Positions 35,491-47,500 of a DNA stretch of 64,000 nucleotides are shown one piece after another; position 1 is the first letter of the stretch, and every line of letters begins with the position of its first letter. The translations under genes and the position numbers were made by a program. A model generated the notes under the pieces. That model was not told the origin of the DNA. It made no database searches and worked only from the letters and a program-made list of their open reading frames with translations. Location: positions 174,258 through 238,257 of the forward strand of contig JAMWFC010000084.1 of the NCBI GenBank assembly GCA_027475525.1, written 5' to 3'. This DNA is from Macrolepiota albuminosa (taxonomy: Eukaryota; Basidiomycota; Agaricomycetes; Agaricales; Agaricaceae).

Positions 35491-36095
35491 TTAGTCGTAT
35501 ACCACTGACCTGGTGTACGATGGGAGAGCAATAATTGGTTCAGTTGGTCTATTCTTGCATTCTGCATGTATTTGATCAATGGTTCCTGCTGCATACCCGT
35601 TTACATCCAAAGTGTTAACACTGGTGTTATGCATATGGGTATGGTGGATGCTTTGGTTGACGTCGGAGGAGCTGTTGTTCCTGTTGCTTTCTGGTAATGC
35701 GGAGCTTGGTACATATGACAGGTCGTTCTGGCTGCGTACATTAGGTGAGGACTGACCTCCACCAGCAAAGGCATAAGATAATGTGAAAGGCTCAGCTTGC
35801 AGGCATTGCATGTGTGAAGTTATTTGGGTTTGCCCTGTTTGCAGATACAATAGACTATATCCAGTATCAAGGAATCCGATGTTAGACTTTACATGTAAAG
35901 CATGACGCTGACACCACCACAAAAAGGCAAAGAGCATAGTTACAAGTCCACCAATGACCCTGCCAATCATGGGACCTATCAGAGTTCTTGAGTGCGGCAT
36001 TGGGGAAGCAGGAAGAACAGACAGCATGATGGGAGTAGATGTGGAGGAAGCTGGAGATGGAGTGAAAGTAGCACCTGTAGTGGGAACCGAGTGAA
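35491..36095 (-). CDS. Single-pass membrane protein (5' exon not found)
   Basis: The minus frame enters at an AG acceptor just above 36095 and runs to the stop at 35491. A Ser/Thr/Pro-rich stretch (TGATFTPSPASSTSTP) is followed by one hydrophobic segment (LIGPMIGRVIGGLVTMLFAF) with a WWCQRH stop-transfer sequence, then a roughly 130-residue Ser/Asn/His-rich tail. This layout (exposed Ser/Thr region, one TM, disordered cytosolic tail) is common among basidiomycete surface or sensor-like proteins. The signal-peptide exon upstream was not identified, so the start is missing. The 3' end converges closely on the preceding gene. Confidence 0.55.
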
Positions 36096-36751
36096 CTTAG
36101 AGATGGTCATGTGTATACTACTATAATCGAGCTGTCTTACATTTTGTATTTTTGTCTTACCTTTTCAATATGACTTATTTCAACAAAATTACTTCATAGA
36201 ACTCTTAAAGGAGAATACAGATAGCTCATGCTTCATTTCTAGGGTGTTCTATGGACTGTAGAATATCTTATTGAATTTATATGTTTGGGTATCCACCGGG
36301 CCGGCAGTCTGATCTATTTGTCATACAGTTTGGCGGAAATTTCCCTGATGGCATGATCAAATCAGAGTCCTCTTTAAAGCTGATCGAGCTGATCAATCAG
36401 GCTTGATTAGATTAATTGCAATAGATGACACATCTGATATGATTGCATCTGATCACGTCAAATCGGACGTTCCCAGAATTTTTCTGACATTATATGCCCA
36501 CCATCCACCCCGATCGCCCCCAGTCGCGCTTGTTTTATGTAGACAATCATTACATTTGATTTCTCTCTTTGCACACCACCTGCTTACGAGCATTGCTAAG
36601 TCCTGTTGATTGTGGTCACGAGCGATAGGCAAACGCGTGCGCAGAGTGCCCGCCCACCCAGCGGCCATCTGCTACACGTCCCAGTCACACATTGACTCAG
36701 CCCTCAGCCTTCATCACTCTTTGACCACAACGACGAAGCTGGATTGAAAAA

Positions 36752-36834
36752 ACGGTCGGTTGGTCCGGTTGGTCGGTTGGATGGTCGGACGGTTGGACGG
36801 TTGGACGGTTGGTCAGTCAGTCGGTCAGACCATA
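36752..36834. repeat. Short satellite of cggttgg-type units
   Basis: Imperfect 7-10 bp units (cggttggtc, cggttggat, cggacggttgga) recur about nine times. They keep several frames open, giving apparent Gly/Arg/Val ORFs that are not genes. Confidence 0.85.
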
Positions 36835-36884
36835 TTTGGATCTCCGGATTCAGATCTTGGCTTCCCGAAGGTGCGGTTGGTACA

Positions 36885-36946
36885 CTTAGGGTACTTCCCG
36901 TCAGCACAAATAATCCCCCTAAAGTCCCATCAAGAAGCACATACCG
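36885..36946 (-). repeat. Inverted repeat arm 2 (copy of 34955-35013)
   Basis: Read on the minus strand, this still encodes LLDGTLGGLFVLT, but the splice donor is altered (gacgggaagt instead of gacagtaagt). It lies 1.9 kb from arm 1 in opposite orientation. Confidence 0.85.
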
Positions 36947-37670
36947 TCCTGCCAGGGGTGACACATGAACAATCTAAACTTTAGAGCAGATACCATCTTG
37001 ATATGGGTGGAGTCGGTATTCCACTATTACACTTATCGTATCTATAGACTGTTATGCTGATTGCAAACGAAAGATTCCCTATCATCCAGGGAAATGTTCC
37101 AGTATATTTTTCCCAGCGCGAAAGTGGACTTTGATTTGGTTTCAGATTCCGACCCTTTTTCTTGCGTTTTTAGGCTGCACTTCAACCTCGTAGCCACATT
37201 CATTGATCCTGTGGAGACGGCGATCCGCAAAATGCTATGCTCTCTCAAGGATGATCCCAACATGATGAAAGCCTGTAACAGACTCGGTCAATAGACTGAA
37301 CTGCGAACTTCCAAGAACAGATATGGTTTTCGGATCGCTGGCTTCTTAACGTGATTCTTTCACAACACGTCAAGCCTTTCTTGCCCTGAGAGCTCGGTTC
37401 AAGTTCCCTGAGATAGTAATGCTGAATTTTCTCTGTGACAAGTAACCGCCCATGACAGAATCCAGGCTTTCTCAAGCCTACGTTCGTATCCTTCTCCCAG
37501 CCGACAATGAAGTGTAGTCCACGACATTCGCGGATGATTCGCTATGTTACCACACAACGCCGTGTTGATATCACTTCTGTTCAGATGATTGATTGGATCC
37601 TCAACTCGATATTTACTCTTGTCACGGTACCTCCTTACCTCTTGCTTCCACGGTACACCCCAACGCAACA

Positions 37671-39471
37671 ATGCAGAGGCACAGTTTTACTGCACTCAAC
37701 ACCACCTTTGTCATTGATTCCGAATACGAGTTTGTCAAGGCGCTGGGCCAGGGCGCTTATGGATGTGTAGTAGCCACCTCCCACCGCAAAACAGGCCATA
37801 CGTGTGCTATAAAGAAGATCACGCACATAAACACCAAGGTATATCTTTCACAGCAGTTACAGTAATTTCATCTCATTATCATGATTCAGCGTATTCTCAC
37901 CAAGAGGTGCTTACGCGAGATCAGGCAAGTGCTATGTCAAAATTCCCGTTAAACGCTTATAAGGTGATTAGGCTCTTACACCACTTTCGCTGCCATAAGA
38001 ACGTATGTATCTTCCTATCATCCTCCGCAATTCTGACCGCTCCTAGATTACATGTTTGTATGATATGGATATTGTCTTCCAACCCAACGGAGATTTCGAT
38101 GAGGTTTACCTCTATGTAAGCATACATTTGATGCCTTAGATTAGCGCCTTACGACTACTTTGCTCTAGCAAGAACTCATGGAGACAGATCTCCACTCGAT
38201 TGTAAGCAAATATAGTCCTTGCCAACTTCTTTTGTCCACGTTTTTATAGATTCGTTCACACCAGCCTCTCACTGATGCTCACTTTCAATCCTTTATCTAT
38301 CAAACCCTTTGTGGATTGAGATACATCCATTCAGCTGATGTTCTGCACCGTGACATCAAGCCAGGCAACCTCTTAGTCAATGCCGACTGCGTACTCAAAA
38401 TTTGTGATTTTGGACTAGCCAGAGGCCACCCCAGTGCCGGTCATCAGGGTTCCTTGATTATGAGCGAGTACGTTGCCACGCGATGGTACAGGGCACCTGA
38501 GATTATGCTGAGCTTTGGCAACTATGTACGATGCAATGCATATCATATCCTTAAGCCTTTCACCTCTGATTACTGGCTTGAAGACTACGGCTATAGACAT
38601 CTGGTCGTTGGGTTGCATTCTGGCTGAATTACTTGGAAGGACACCGATCTTCAAAGGTCAAAAGTACGCAGTCAAAGCATCTCCGAAGTTTTTCTCTAAT
38701 TTTCCAGTTTCCAGTTACTCCGATCAACTCAATCAGGTGCTTCACTACGTTGGAACACCATCGGAAGACACCTTACGACGTATGAGTTCTTCGCGCGTAC
38801 GTCTGGAACATGTCCCTCACAAGTCCTCTTTATTAACTCTCTTTAAATTGTGAACAGGCTCAAGAATATATTCAATCACTTCCCTACAAGCCTAAAATCT
38901 CCTTCTCGACCATTTTCCCGGACGCAAATCCCTTGGCTATTGATCTTCTTTCCCGAATGTTGTGCTTTGACCCATCCGAGAGAATCAGCTGCGAAGATGC
39001 TCTGAATCACCCTTACTTCTATCTATGGCATGATCCCGCCAACGAGCCTGTCTGCCAAAATGTCGGTCCACCTTGATGCATTAATCAGGGTCCATGGCTG
39101 ATTTTGCAGCAAGAAATTTGACTTCGGATTTGAAGTAGAAGATAGCATTGAAGGTATAAAAGGGCTTATAGTCGAGGAAGTCAACTTGTTCCGTGCCGAG
39201 GTCCGCTCACAAGCAAGGATATGCGGTCAACTACGCCATCAAGAGAGGTATGTATTAGCCTTCTTCCACACTATTCCTCGTTCAAGATTGCAGCCTTCCG
39301 ATACCGTCACGAGAGGAAATTCTGAGCTCTTCTAAGCGGGAGGATGAGTCTCAACAAGATACGGCCACCGTCAACCCGATCATGCTAGATCCAAGCGAGG
39401 AATTCGAACGCGAGCTATTGGAAACAATTTATGACTTGGATAGTTCAATCAGTATTACTTACGGCCCGTAA
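37671..39471 (+). CDS. Slt2/Mpk1-type MAP kinase with SEY activation motif (429 aa)
   Basis: Exons: 37671-37838, 37890-37924, 37972-38002, 38047-38115, 38169-38201, 38250-38525, 38584-38663, 38715-38796, 38858-39061, 39114-39247, 39294-39471 (1290 nt). Kinase motifs: GQGAYGCV glycine loop, CAIKKI (VAIK lysine), [11 protein letters not shown] catalytic loop, [10 protein letters not shown], and [13 protein letters not shown]. The C-terminal [16 protein letters not shown] matches the Slt2 family. The activation lip reads [10 protein letters not shown], so the phospho-acceptor pair is S-E-Y rather than T-E-Y. Slt2 kinases act in the cell-wall-integrity pathway below a MAPKK. Intron 2 uses a GC donor (ag|gcaagt). 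The last acceptors were chosen by frame and family fit. Confidence 0.9.
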
Positions 39472-40507
39472 TATACTCAGCCGAGCTTCTTAGCTGCCAT
39501 AAGTCAATAATACAGCACAATCCGAGAGTGTAGGTAATTTCTCCGGCTGCATAATGCCGCCACTCGGTCCCCTTAACTTTCTCGACTGTTTTCAGTTTCT
39601 CCCTACCCCTTGCTGGTTTTCTACAAAAATCTCCATAACTCTTACGACACAGTTAATTGCCACGGGAACAGACGAACCTCTCGAGTGAACCAGCACTGAT
39701 GTATATAACGCCACTGATAGCCATGCAAACGCTGCGCAAATAATTTTCAAACCAGCCACCAACAAGACGTCATCCTTCTGTTGGAAGATCAAAGATTTAA
39801 ATATTAGGATGTCGCTAGTTACGACAACTCCAATAGGTAGGCAAGCAGTTGACCTCAAGGAAGAGTTAGGGGGAGGGTGCCAAGAAGACTGCCCGCGACA
39901 CATAATGGAGTCAGTCATGAGGTCATCGGAAACCCTGACCAATTAAGCAAAAAGTTCATCACAGACGGGCGAAAGTGCTTTCAAATCTCGTGTTGCATTT
40001 AGGTTTTGAAGGTTGTGAGAGGGTAGATGTGGCATTGTAGAGATGCAAAATGCTTCGAATATGATACATACATATCACATGGACCTGACGTAAATCTTCC
40101 CGCGAAGAAAATATCAGTGTGAACGTCTCAGTATGTTGACAAGTGTAACAATCCGGGTCGCCTAATACTTGGCGATCTACGATGATAGGCTATGACCACA
40201 AAGCCAGGAGATGTCCGAACTGAGTGCACCGTCGAGTAGCCACTAGTATTTCGGCTGTTTCCAATAGCACAAACGGCATGGAGTGGAGATGAAGTACGTT
40301 TGCAAAACGGGGAAATATCCTAGATTATCGAAGATTGGTGACTCATGCCAAGCGCACGAACGGGAGTGAGACTGAGCGGTCACTATTGATGAACTGGGCG
40401 AGTAGCTTCATCCAACGGCTGAACAAAAAAACCTGCAGACTTTTATCATGCCGTGATCCTAAAAGTAGTGAAAATGGTTCCCCCACAATTCAATGGGTAG
40501 ATTGGAA
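39472..40507. other. Intergenic region with one weak minus-strand ORF
   Basis: Between the convergent MAP kinase and the next minus-strand gene. It is mostly unassigned apart from the weak ORF at 39592-39918. Confidence 0.6.
39592..39918 (-). CDS. Possible small membrane protein fragment (108 aa), doubtful
   Basis: Open minus frame from ATG 39918 with one strongly hydrophobic segment (VLLVAGLKIICAAFAWLSVA). No homologous family is recognised. It could be one exon of a multi-TM basidiomycete protein or a chance ORF. Confidence 0.25.
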   Translation of the reverse strand: MTDSIMCRGQSSWHPPPNSSLRSTACLPIGVVVTSDILIFKSLIFQQKDDVLLVAGLKIICAAFAWLSVALYTSVLVHSRGSSVPVAINCVVRVMEIFVENQQGVGRN

Positions 40508-41635
40508 TTATGATGGACTTTCGAGATCTTCACGATCATCTTCTACATAGGCAGGAGTCTTGACTCGTGCTTTACGGACCTTTTTCACAGCGATCCGACT
40601 CGGAAGTGGAGGTGTCCAACCCTCTGGAGTTTCTGGAAATTTGAGAAAACTGTCCAACGAAGACGAGAGTTCTTCTCGTAGTTTCTGCTTCGCACTGAGG
40701 CTACGTTGAATTCTATGTGCTACTATCTCTTTATCAGTATGGGTAAGGGTACCGCACTTGAGTGAGACCTGCCTAGGGAGTGTGGTTCAGGCTCTTCGTT
40801 TGTTTCACGAGTATACAGTGATTCCATGCGCATTTTAACAGAGCTGAGCATCCTACAATACAGACATTATACAGATTATCGTACACAACACAGATGGTGA
40901 AACACACTTTGGGTCAGCTACATTGGGGTCACCAGATGAACTTAACACATCCAGAACGGCGCGCCAACCCATGGGTTCAACACGATTCTGTTGACTATCT
41001 GGTCGGTTGGGTGTGTGCGCCACAAGTAATGCCAAGATAGTAGAGAGGTAATTTGATGCTGCTTCTGTTAAATGAGGAAGGCACGACGGATCAACGTCAT
41101 CAACGTCCTCAGGACCCAGGTCGCCATGGTTCCCGTCATCTTTCTCCGCTTCGTGCGACGGGAGCAGAGTTCGAGACTGGTGGTTCAAAACGTGTTCTGC
41201 AAGATATCCAATCTCATCTTCAAAGTTCCACTCAGGCACATGTATGTCGTCGACTAGGAGAGGCCAGCGTGTCCATGCATCACGACGGCGCCGGGTAGTA
41301 GACGACAACCTCTTGCGTTTTCGATTTCGAGAAATCTCGATTGAGCTAGACCGAGACTGGCGAGACGGAGAGACGTCACGCGAGGGGAGAGCAGAGCTTG
41401 TCGGAGGGTAAACACTTGTCATTGTATCCGTATCGTATTCGTCTTCAGCATCGTTTGTCTCATGTTGTATTTCTTTGGAATCAGAATCATGACTATCGGG
41501 TTTCGAGCAACTAGCTCTTCTTGCTAAATGAGTAGTGACATCAAGAGAACCACTTGCACGTAGAGCACGTATGAGCGAAGAATACTCGGTGAGCTCAGAG
41601 TGCAAAGCGGCCGGGACGCGCTGGCGCTTGTGCAT
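40508..41635 (-). CDS. Unknown basic, probably nuclear protein, three exons (338 aa)
   Basis: Minus-strand exons: 41635-40908, 40852-40769, 40712-40508 (1017 nt, in frame). The start is the only ATG at the head of the frame (MHKRQRVPAAL). It has a Ser/Arg-rich segment and a basic cluster that looks like a nuclear localisation signal (RNRKRKRLSSTTRRRR). The segment RWPLLVDDIHVPEWNFEDEI recalls short motifs of RNA polymerase I initiation factors such as Rrn9, but this is a weak impression only. The C-terminus is Lys/Arg-rich (SRIAVKKVRKARVK). It is divergent from eL41, about 190 bp between start codons. Confidence 0.65.
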
Positions 41636-41828
41636 CACTCATTTCAAACGAAATCACTGAGGGGTGGGCAAATCCAGGCAGATGGGAAAGTATGACTAAG
41701 AACTGTATAGTACCTCGGATACCAAGCAATCCTTCCCACCACGCACTCTCTAGTTCGCTCATTTATCTGACAAGTATGCCTCGTATTTTCTTGCTCCTTG
41801 TTGTCCATCTAACTTTTCCTGTCGCCAG
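41636..41828. promoter_or_regulatory. Divergent promoter between the unknown nuclear protein and eL41
   Basis: The 193-bp gap serves two divergent genes. It includes a probable 5'-UTR intron of eL41 (gtatgcctcg...tcgccag, ending directly at the eL41 ATG). Confidence 0.5.
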
Positions 41829-41958
41829 ATGAGAGAAAAGTGGAAGAAAAAGAGGTCTCGCAGGCTTAGGCGCAAACGCAGAAAGATGAGAGCCCGTTCC
41901 AGTATGTCTTTTTTTGTGTCTCACATGGATAACATACTTAATGTGTCTTGCAGAGTAA
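41829..41958 (+). CDS. RPL41: Ribosomal protein eL41 (RPL41), 25 aa in two exons
   Basis: Exon 1 is 41829-41901 and exon 2 is 41954-41958, where the last intron leaves only AG plus TAA. The 25 residues are almost all Lys/Arg (it starts MREKWKKKRSRR and ends KMRARSK), collinear with eL41 of other eukaryotes. eL41 is the smallest ribosomal protein and bridges the two subunits. An intron appears to end right at the ATG. The gene is far too short for ordinary ORF filters. Confidence 0.95.
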
Positions 41959-42429
41959 TCGCCCCATTGTGTGTTGGCTTGGGCAAACCTCGGTAATGCC
42001 TCACGACAAAGACGTGCGATCCTTCCACGGCTTATGTTCTACGTCGGTGTAACATTTCTTTCGACGTCATTCCGTGACTTGTCGTATCGCCATCGCTCAA
42101 CATCTCGTTTCCTTGACGAAGTGTTTCAACTCTGGCGTCCCAAAATTTGGTTAGAGTTGTATTGGGTAAAAAAAACATTATCTCGTTGAATTAAATCAAT
42201 GCTTTTGACCAACGAATGGCTTGATCTGAGTTTATATCCTCGTCTTAGTCGCCGAGTCACTGTCGACGTTAAGCGCTGAGCTGCTGTGATTTTGTTTGTG
42301 TTGAAGGTTAGGTTTTGATCTCTTGGTTTGCTAGCATATGCATGGGGACGTGTCTACACGGCCCGTTAGCCGGTTGTGGTTTTATCTCGTTTCAATTTCA
42401 TTGATCTTTTTGTTCTTTCTATTTTCTCC

Positions 42430-43965
42430 ATGACAGCTACGGAGGTTCAGGATGTTCTCCTGGTTGGGTTCGGCGCAGTGGGTACAATATGTACGTAATC
42501 GAGGTACTCGTTATCGGGTCTCTCCAGAAAAATCATTTTTGATCTATGTAGATGCGTTGATTCTGCAACGGAGCGGCCATGTTCGCGTAACAGCTGTCGC
42601 GAGAAGCAATTTTGATGCCATACAAGGTCAGCTCGTAAATTTTCAACAAAGATTTATCGGCTAATAACGAGTGTTCCTTTCTACATAGAACATGGCGTCC
42701 GGATTGAGAGTGGGAAGTATGGAGTCATTAATGAGTGGAGGCCAGATCGGAGTAAGGATGAAGATATGATATATCTCTGATAAGTCTGACCAAGCTTCAG
42801 TGTTCAGGTCTGTCAGTGAAGCTGCAGATAGACCCTATACATATGTATTCGTGGCTTCCAAAGCTATCCCAGAGCGCGCAACTACTCCCAGCGTCCTGAA
42901 ACCTCTTCTCTCTGCTCCTTATGCAGATGAGTACTCTCAGCCTACCTACATACTCCTGCAGAACGGCATAGGTGTAGAAAGCGACCTTTATCACGCTATC
43001 AAGAATATTGGAAAAGAGCCAAGGATCATTAGTACGGCACTGTGGATTAATACCAATCTGCTGCAGCCTAATGTTGTTGAGCACGGTACAGTGGTGAGTT
43101 ACTAGGAGTTCCACAACGAAATTCCACATAGCTGATTAGGACTTTACTTTGGATTAATAGGACCGACTCATTATTGGCGTATACCGCCACAATGACTATA
43201 CGACTGTGACGAATACACCTGCAGAAGCAGCCTTACTGGAGGACCTTAGTGCCATACTCACAGCTGGTGGTACCAATGTGACGATTACCCCTGAGGTGCA
43301 ACGACAAAAGTTCTCGAAGAACTTTTGGAATGTCGCTTTCTCTTCGTATTCTACGCTCACGCGGTGAGTTAGGGAATTACGCTAGCCTGCCTCATGTTGC
43401 TGATTAGGGTGATGATATGCAGCTATCGCCTCCCAGCTCTGTTTCGGGAGCCCCCCTCCGATCCTGCCAAACCTTATACGCCATATGTATCACCTACAAC
43501 GGCACATCTGATCAAAGAATACACTATCCCTACGATTAGAGCAACTTTAGAAGAACTTGTCGTTCTTGGTATGGAAAGAATCATCTCCACGTTGACACTG
43601 AAACCTAAGCGTGGACAGCACGAGCTCTTGGATATCCAGACTCAATCGACGGCATTCCTTCCATGCTACCTGACGACGTGATTGAGAATACAAGGAAGCT
43701 GCATGTGGGTCCTGACAGCTTCCACAAGCCAAGTATGATGATCGATGCTGAGAGAAATCAGCCCCTCGAGGTTGAGGTTATCTTTGGCGCCATCGTACGA
43801 TTAGCCCAAGAAAGAGGGGTCTCCCTTCCTGTCAGTACTATCAAGCTTCCATTCAACACATGTGATATATGGGTCATACTGACTTCTTTGTTTTAGCGTG
43901 TAGAGATGCTTTACGCTCTGCTATTGGTGATCCAGAACCAGATCTTAGGAAAGCTGGATTCATAA
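42430..43965 (+). CDS. Ketopantoate reductase (ApbA/PanE) family protein, 8 exons (371 aa)
   Basis: Exons: 42430-42490, 42552-42626, 42689-42751, 42801-43093, 43161-43363, 43423-43568, 43625-43830, 43897-43965 (1116 nt). The N-terminal Rossmann motif VLLVGFGAVG binds NADPH. Further family features are the segment LLQNGIG, the NFWNVAFSSYSTLTR helix (Lys/Asn catalytic region), and a C-terminal helical domain (PSMMIDAERNQPLEVEVIFG). The family reduces 2-dehydropantoate to pantoate for CoA synthesis, but fungi carry several paralogues of uncertain substrate, so the exact role is open. The intron after VVLG uses acceptor cacgag. Confidence 0.88.
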
Positions 43966-44517
43966 TCGGATATACTTGTTAAATTTAGCACAATGTGTGA
44001 TTGTTTCGGCACAAGGTAAACAGCGTGTAAGCGAAATACAAGAACAAACGCCGCTTGCGGGCACCTTGGGAGAGGATTTGTCTAACTCGATACCATCAAA
44101 TGAAGGCACTTATACTATTCCTGGAACCCTAAGCTGTTAACCCAACCTTAACAGAACTACCTCTAACCTAATCTAAGCTAACAGCCTAACCGCCTAACGC
44201 TAACGCTAACAAACGTGCTAACCGCACGCTCACAGCTAGACCTTCGTTTCTAGACATCGTCCCTCCCGTCGTACTTGGTGGGCCCATCCCATACATTTTT
44301 CAACGGATGTGTAGTCCCATTCTCAATGTAAAATGAATGACACTGCCGAGGACCACGTGTCGCAGTTCGTTAGCGCTTAACGTAAAGGTCCCGAAAACAA
44401 TAAGGGCAATTTATTCATCGCTTCAGTATAAGTAGACTGGTCACCTGAAAGTAGCGCTCTCTCATTTCCTCCTTACACAGCAACAAATCTTCCTCCCTGA
44501 CAGTTTGACCTACTGTA
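43966..44517. other. Intergenic region upstream of Argonaute
   Basis: No ORF. A CTAAC-rich stretch (about 44140-44225, units like cctaac and gctaac) is a degenerate low-complexity repeat. Confidence 0.7.
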
Positions 44518-47500
44518 ATGGCTTATCGCGGCAACCGAGGGCGTGGTCGTGGGTTTCAAACTGGAGGTTCCAGCACCCCTGGGCGAGGTAGCCCAGACGT
44601 TAGAGGCGGATATCGAGGAGGTGGAGACCGAGGTGGTTTCGGCGGTCGCGGTCGAGGAGGCGGACCGAGAGAAGCGGGAGGGTGAAGATATCTGAACTTC
44701 TATCCCATCGAATACATATTAATTGTGACGACGTCATAGCGTTTTTGCGCCCGGTCCTGCAACGATTGATGCACGATTATCAGACAAGTCCGAACTAGCT
44801 CTGGTAGCTTCATTTAAGGGCATCAAGCTAGACAGAGATGAAATTCCTTTACGGCCAGACTTTGGGACTAAAGGGAAACAAGTGAAGCTTCGAGCCAACT
44901 TTTTCCCTGTGAAGATACCTAAACATCCTCTTTATGAGTACGAAGTTACAATATCACCCACCAACAAGACGGCGATGCGCCGAGTGAGGAGGCGCATTTT
45001 TCAACTCGCAGAAGAATCTCGCGACTGGGCACGTAAAGGCCTGCAAGGCAATGTCGCTCATGACCATTCGAGCAAGCTCATCTCGGCTAAGAAGTTAAAT
45101 CAGCCTTTAACAATTAAAGTCCCTTTTTACGATGAGGATGAAGACGGCCCCAAACCAAATGGTCCGGAATATACCCTTGAAATTCAATATAGCCGTGACA
45201 TTGACACTCAAGGCCTTCTCAAGTATGTAATAAAGCACTTACAACATGTCTTTCCCCCCTTATTCGAGTCCATAGTTACCTTGAAGGACAGCCTCAGTAC
45301 AGAGGATATGATATTCTGCCTGTGATTTCGGCTCTGAATGTCGTCCTTTCATCTCACCCAAATCGGTCAGGCGGGAGTGGCGTTATGGTGGGAAGAAATC
45401 GATTCTTTTTCCCATCAGAAGCCTTTCCGGCAAGCCTTGGTGGCAGCCTCGAGGCATGGAAAGGTTTCTACTCCTCTGTACGACCTTCTCATAACCAGCT
45501 ACTGGTGAATGTCAATGGTAAATGACTACTGTTTGTTGTATAAAAAAAGTCTCACCTCTTTCAGTTTGCACAACTGCATTTTATACTCCAGGAAATCTGG
45601 CGCGCGCCATGGTTGCATTCCAGGAATCAAGCTTCGGCGCTCGCGCGAGCGTCTTCGTTAAAGGTGTGCGAATCAAGACGACACATCTCGGTTATAGGAA
45701 GACGGTCAAGTCTCTAGCGTCATTCAATTCCCGGCAACATTCATTCCAAACAGATGAATTTGGGACAGTCACCGTGGAGACCTACTTTAAGAGAAGTCCG
45801 ACTAATTCCTGCTTGAGCAGCAAACAGCCCTTGACATACCTGCTTCTAGAGTATAAAATCACGTTGAAAGAGCCAGACCTTCCTCTCGTCGATGTCGGGG
45901 GTAATAAGGCTAACTATCTGCCTGCCGAACTCTGCGAGATCTTACCGAACCAGCCATTCCGAGGAAAGCTGACGGACGAACAAACTGCCAGCATGATCAC
46001 CATTGCAGCTCAACGACCGAACGTCAATGCCAATGCTATAGTAAACCGAGGGCTGAATGAACTGGGTTTTCGTCAAGGCGCCAGCCCGCTCAAGGCCTTT
46101 GATATCTCCGTCGGTCCCGAGATGGCTGTTGTTCCTGGACGGATACTCCCACCACCAGGAATTAAGTACGGAGCTGGGACACCTCAAGTTGATGACCGTG
46201 CCAGCTGGAATCTGCGAAACGTTCGCTTTGCAAAAGGCGCCACTCTGAGCAACTGGGCTGTCTTATTGATTAAGGATGGTAATAATCGCGACGAGTTTGC
46301 GAGTCCCTCAGATCCTGAGTTGATAACGACCATGAAAGGATTTGCTGATATGTGTAAGAATAGTGGCATGAATGTGAACAATGCTCTCCCAATTGTTGTC
46401 CAGTGCCAGCTGCCAAGGAAAGACAGAGCAGATCCTTCGCGCGCTCAGGCAATTTCTGCGATTCGTGCCAGTCTCAGGTCATTGAAGTCCAAACCTAATC
46501 TTGTTCTAGTCCTACTGTCGAACGGTGATAAGCATGTATATTCTGGACTAAAGCATCTCTGTGACTCACACCTGGATTTGGGCAAGTCGTCATCGTCGCT
46601 TCCATTGTTCAGAGCATGATGCATCACATGTCAGCCACTGTCTGCGTGCACTCGGCAAAGATTCGAAAGGAAAAGGGTCAGTTCAATGTTTGTACTTGAC
46701 AAAAGTATTTGATACAACGTCGACCTGTCTCTAGGGCAGCTGCAATATTTTGCAAACGTAGCCCTCAAAGTCAATATGAAATTGGGTGGTGTAAAGTGCG
46801 TACTTGTTTAGCTTGAATTCTGCAGTATCTTTCAAACAAAACACTAGTCACGCACTCGATCAGGTTAGCATGAGCTGGCTGGCGCAGATGCCCACCATGC
46901 TCATTGGAATAGATGTCACGCATCCCGGTCCTGGCAGTGTGAAGGGTACCCCTTCAATTGCTGCTGTCGTTGCCAGTTGCGATACATCCTATGCACAATA
47001 TCCTGCGAGCATGGAGATTCAAGAAACGAAGAAAGAGGTGCAGTTCTGGGTCAGATTTCAAATTCGTACACTGACATGTTATTATCAGATGGTTACCAAT
47101 CTGGCAAAATTAGTGTGGGAGCGTCTCACGCTCTTCCAGAAGAGGAGCAAGACGCTTCCCCAGAGAATATTGGTGTACCGCGACGGTGTATCTGAGGTGT
47201 GTGTATCGCCATACATGTGTTCGTATAACTGACTTCGGCTACAGGGTCAATTCCAAATTGTCGTTGCAGAGGAGTTGCCTGCTATACGACAGGCTTGTGC
47301 CAAGTTTGATACGCCCAAGGCACAATTTCGACCTAAGATCACCATTGTCATCTGTGTAAACCTCTAACCAAATATCCATTACAGGCCGGCTGATTATGAC
47401 TCAACAGGGCAAACGCCATCACACACGCTTCTTCCCAACAGAACAGGAGAATGCGGACAAGGATGGAAACCCTAAACCAGGCACAGTTGTCGATCGCGGT

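Larger units (their letters stand above)
36096..37670. other. Intergenic region with a short satellite and an inverted repeat arm
   Basis: No gene is recognised in 1.6 kb. It probably includes the missing first exon of the minus-strand membrane protein and the promoter of the MAP kinase. A plus frame at 37061-37294 has no family features. Confidence 0.6.

Noticed and set aside
36704..36964. 86-residue minus ORF with LLDGTLGGLFVLT
   Set aside because: Inverted copy of part of another exon next to a short satellite; not a gene in itself.
40335..40550. 71-residue plus-strand ORF
   Set aside because: Overlaps the 3' exon of the minus-strand gene and has no family features.
41971..42189. 72-residue ORF after eL41
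   Set aside because: Falls in the expected 3' UTR/intergenic region and has no recognisable domain.
44140..44225. Internal telomere-like repeat (CCTAAC-type words)
   Set aside because: Irregular units and no perfect CCCTAA array; ordinary low complexity.
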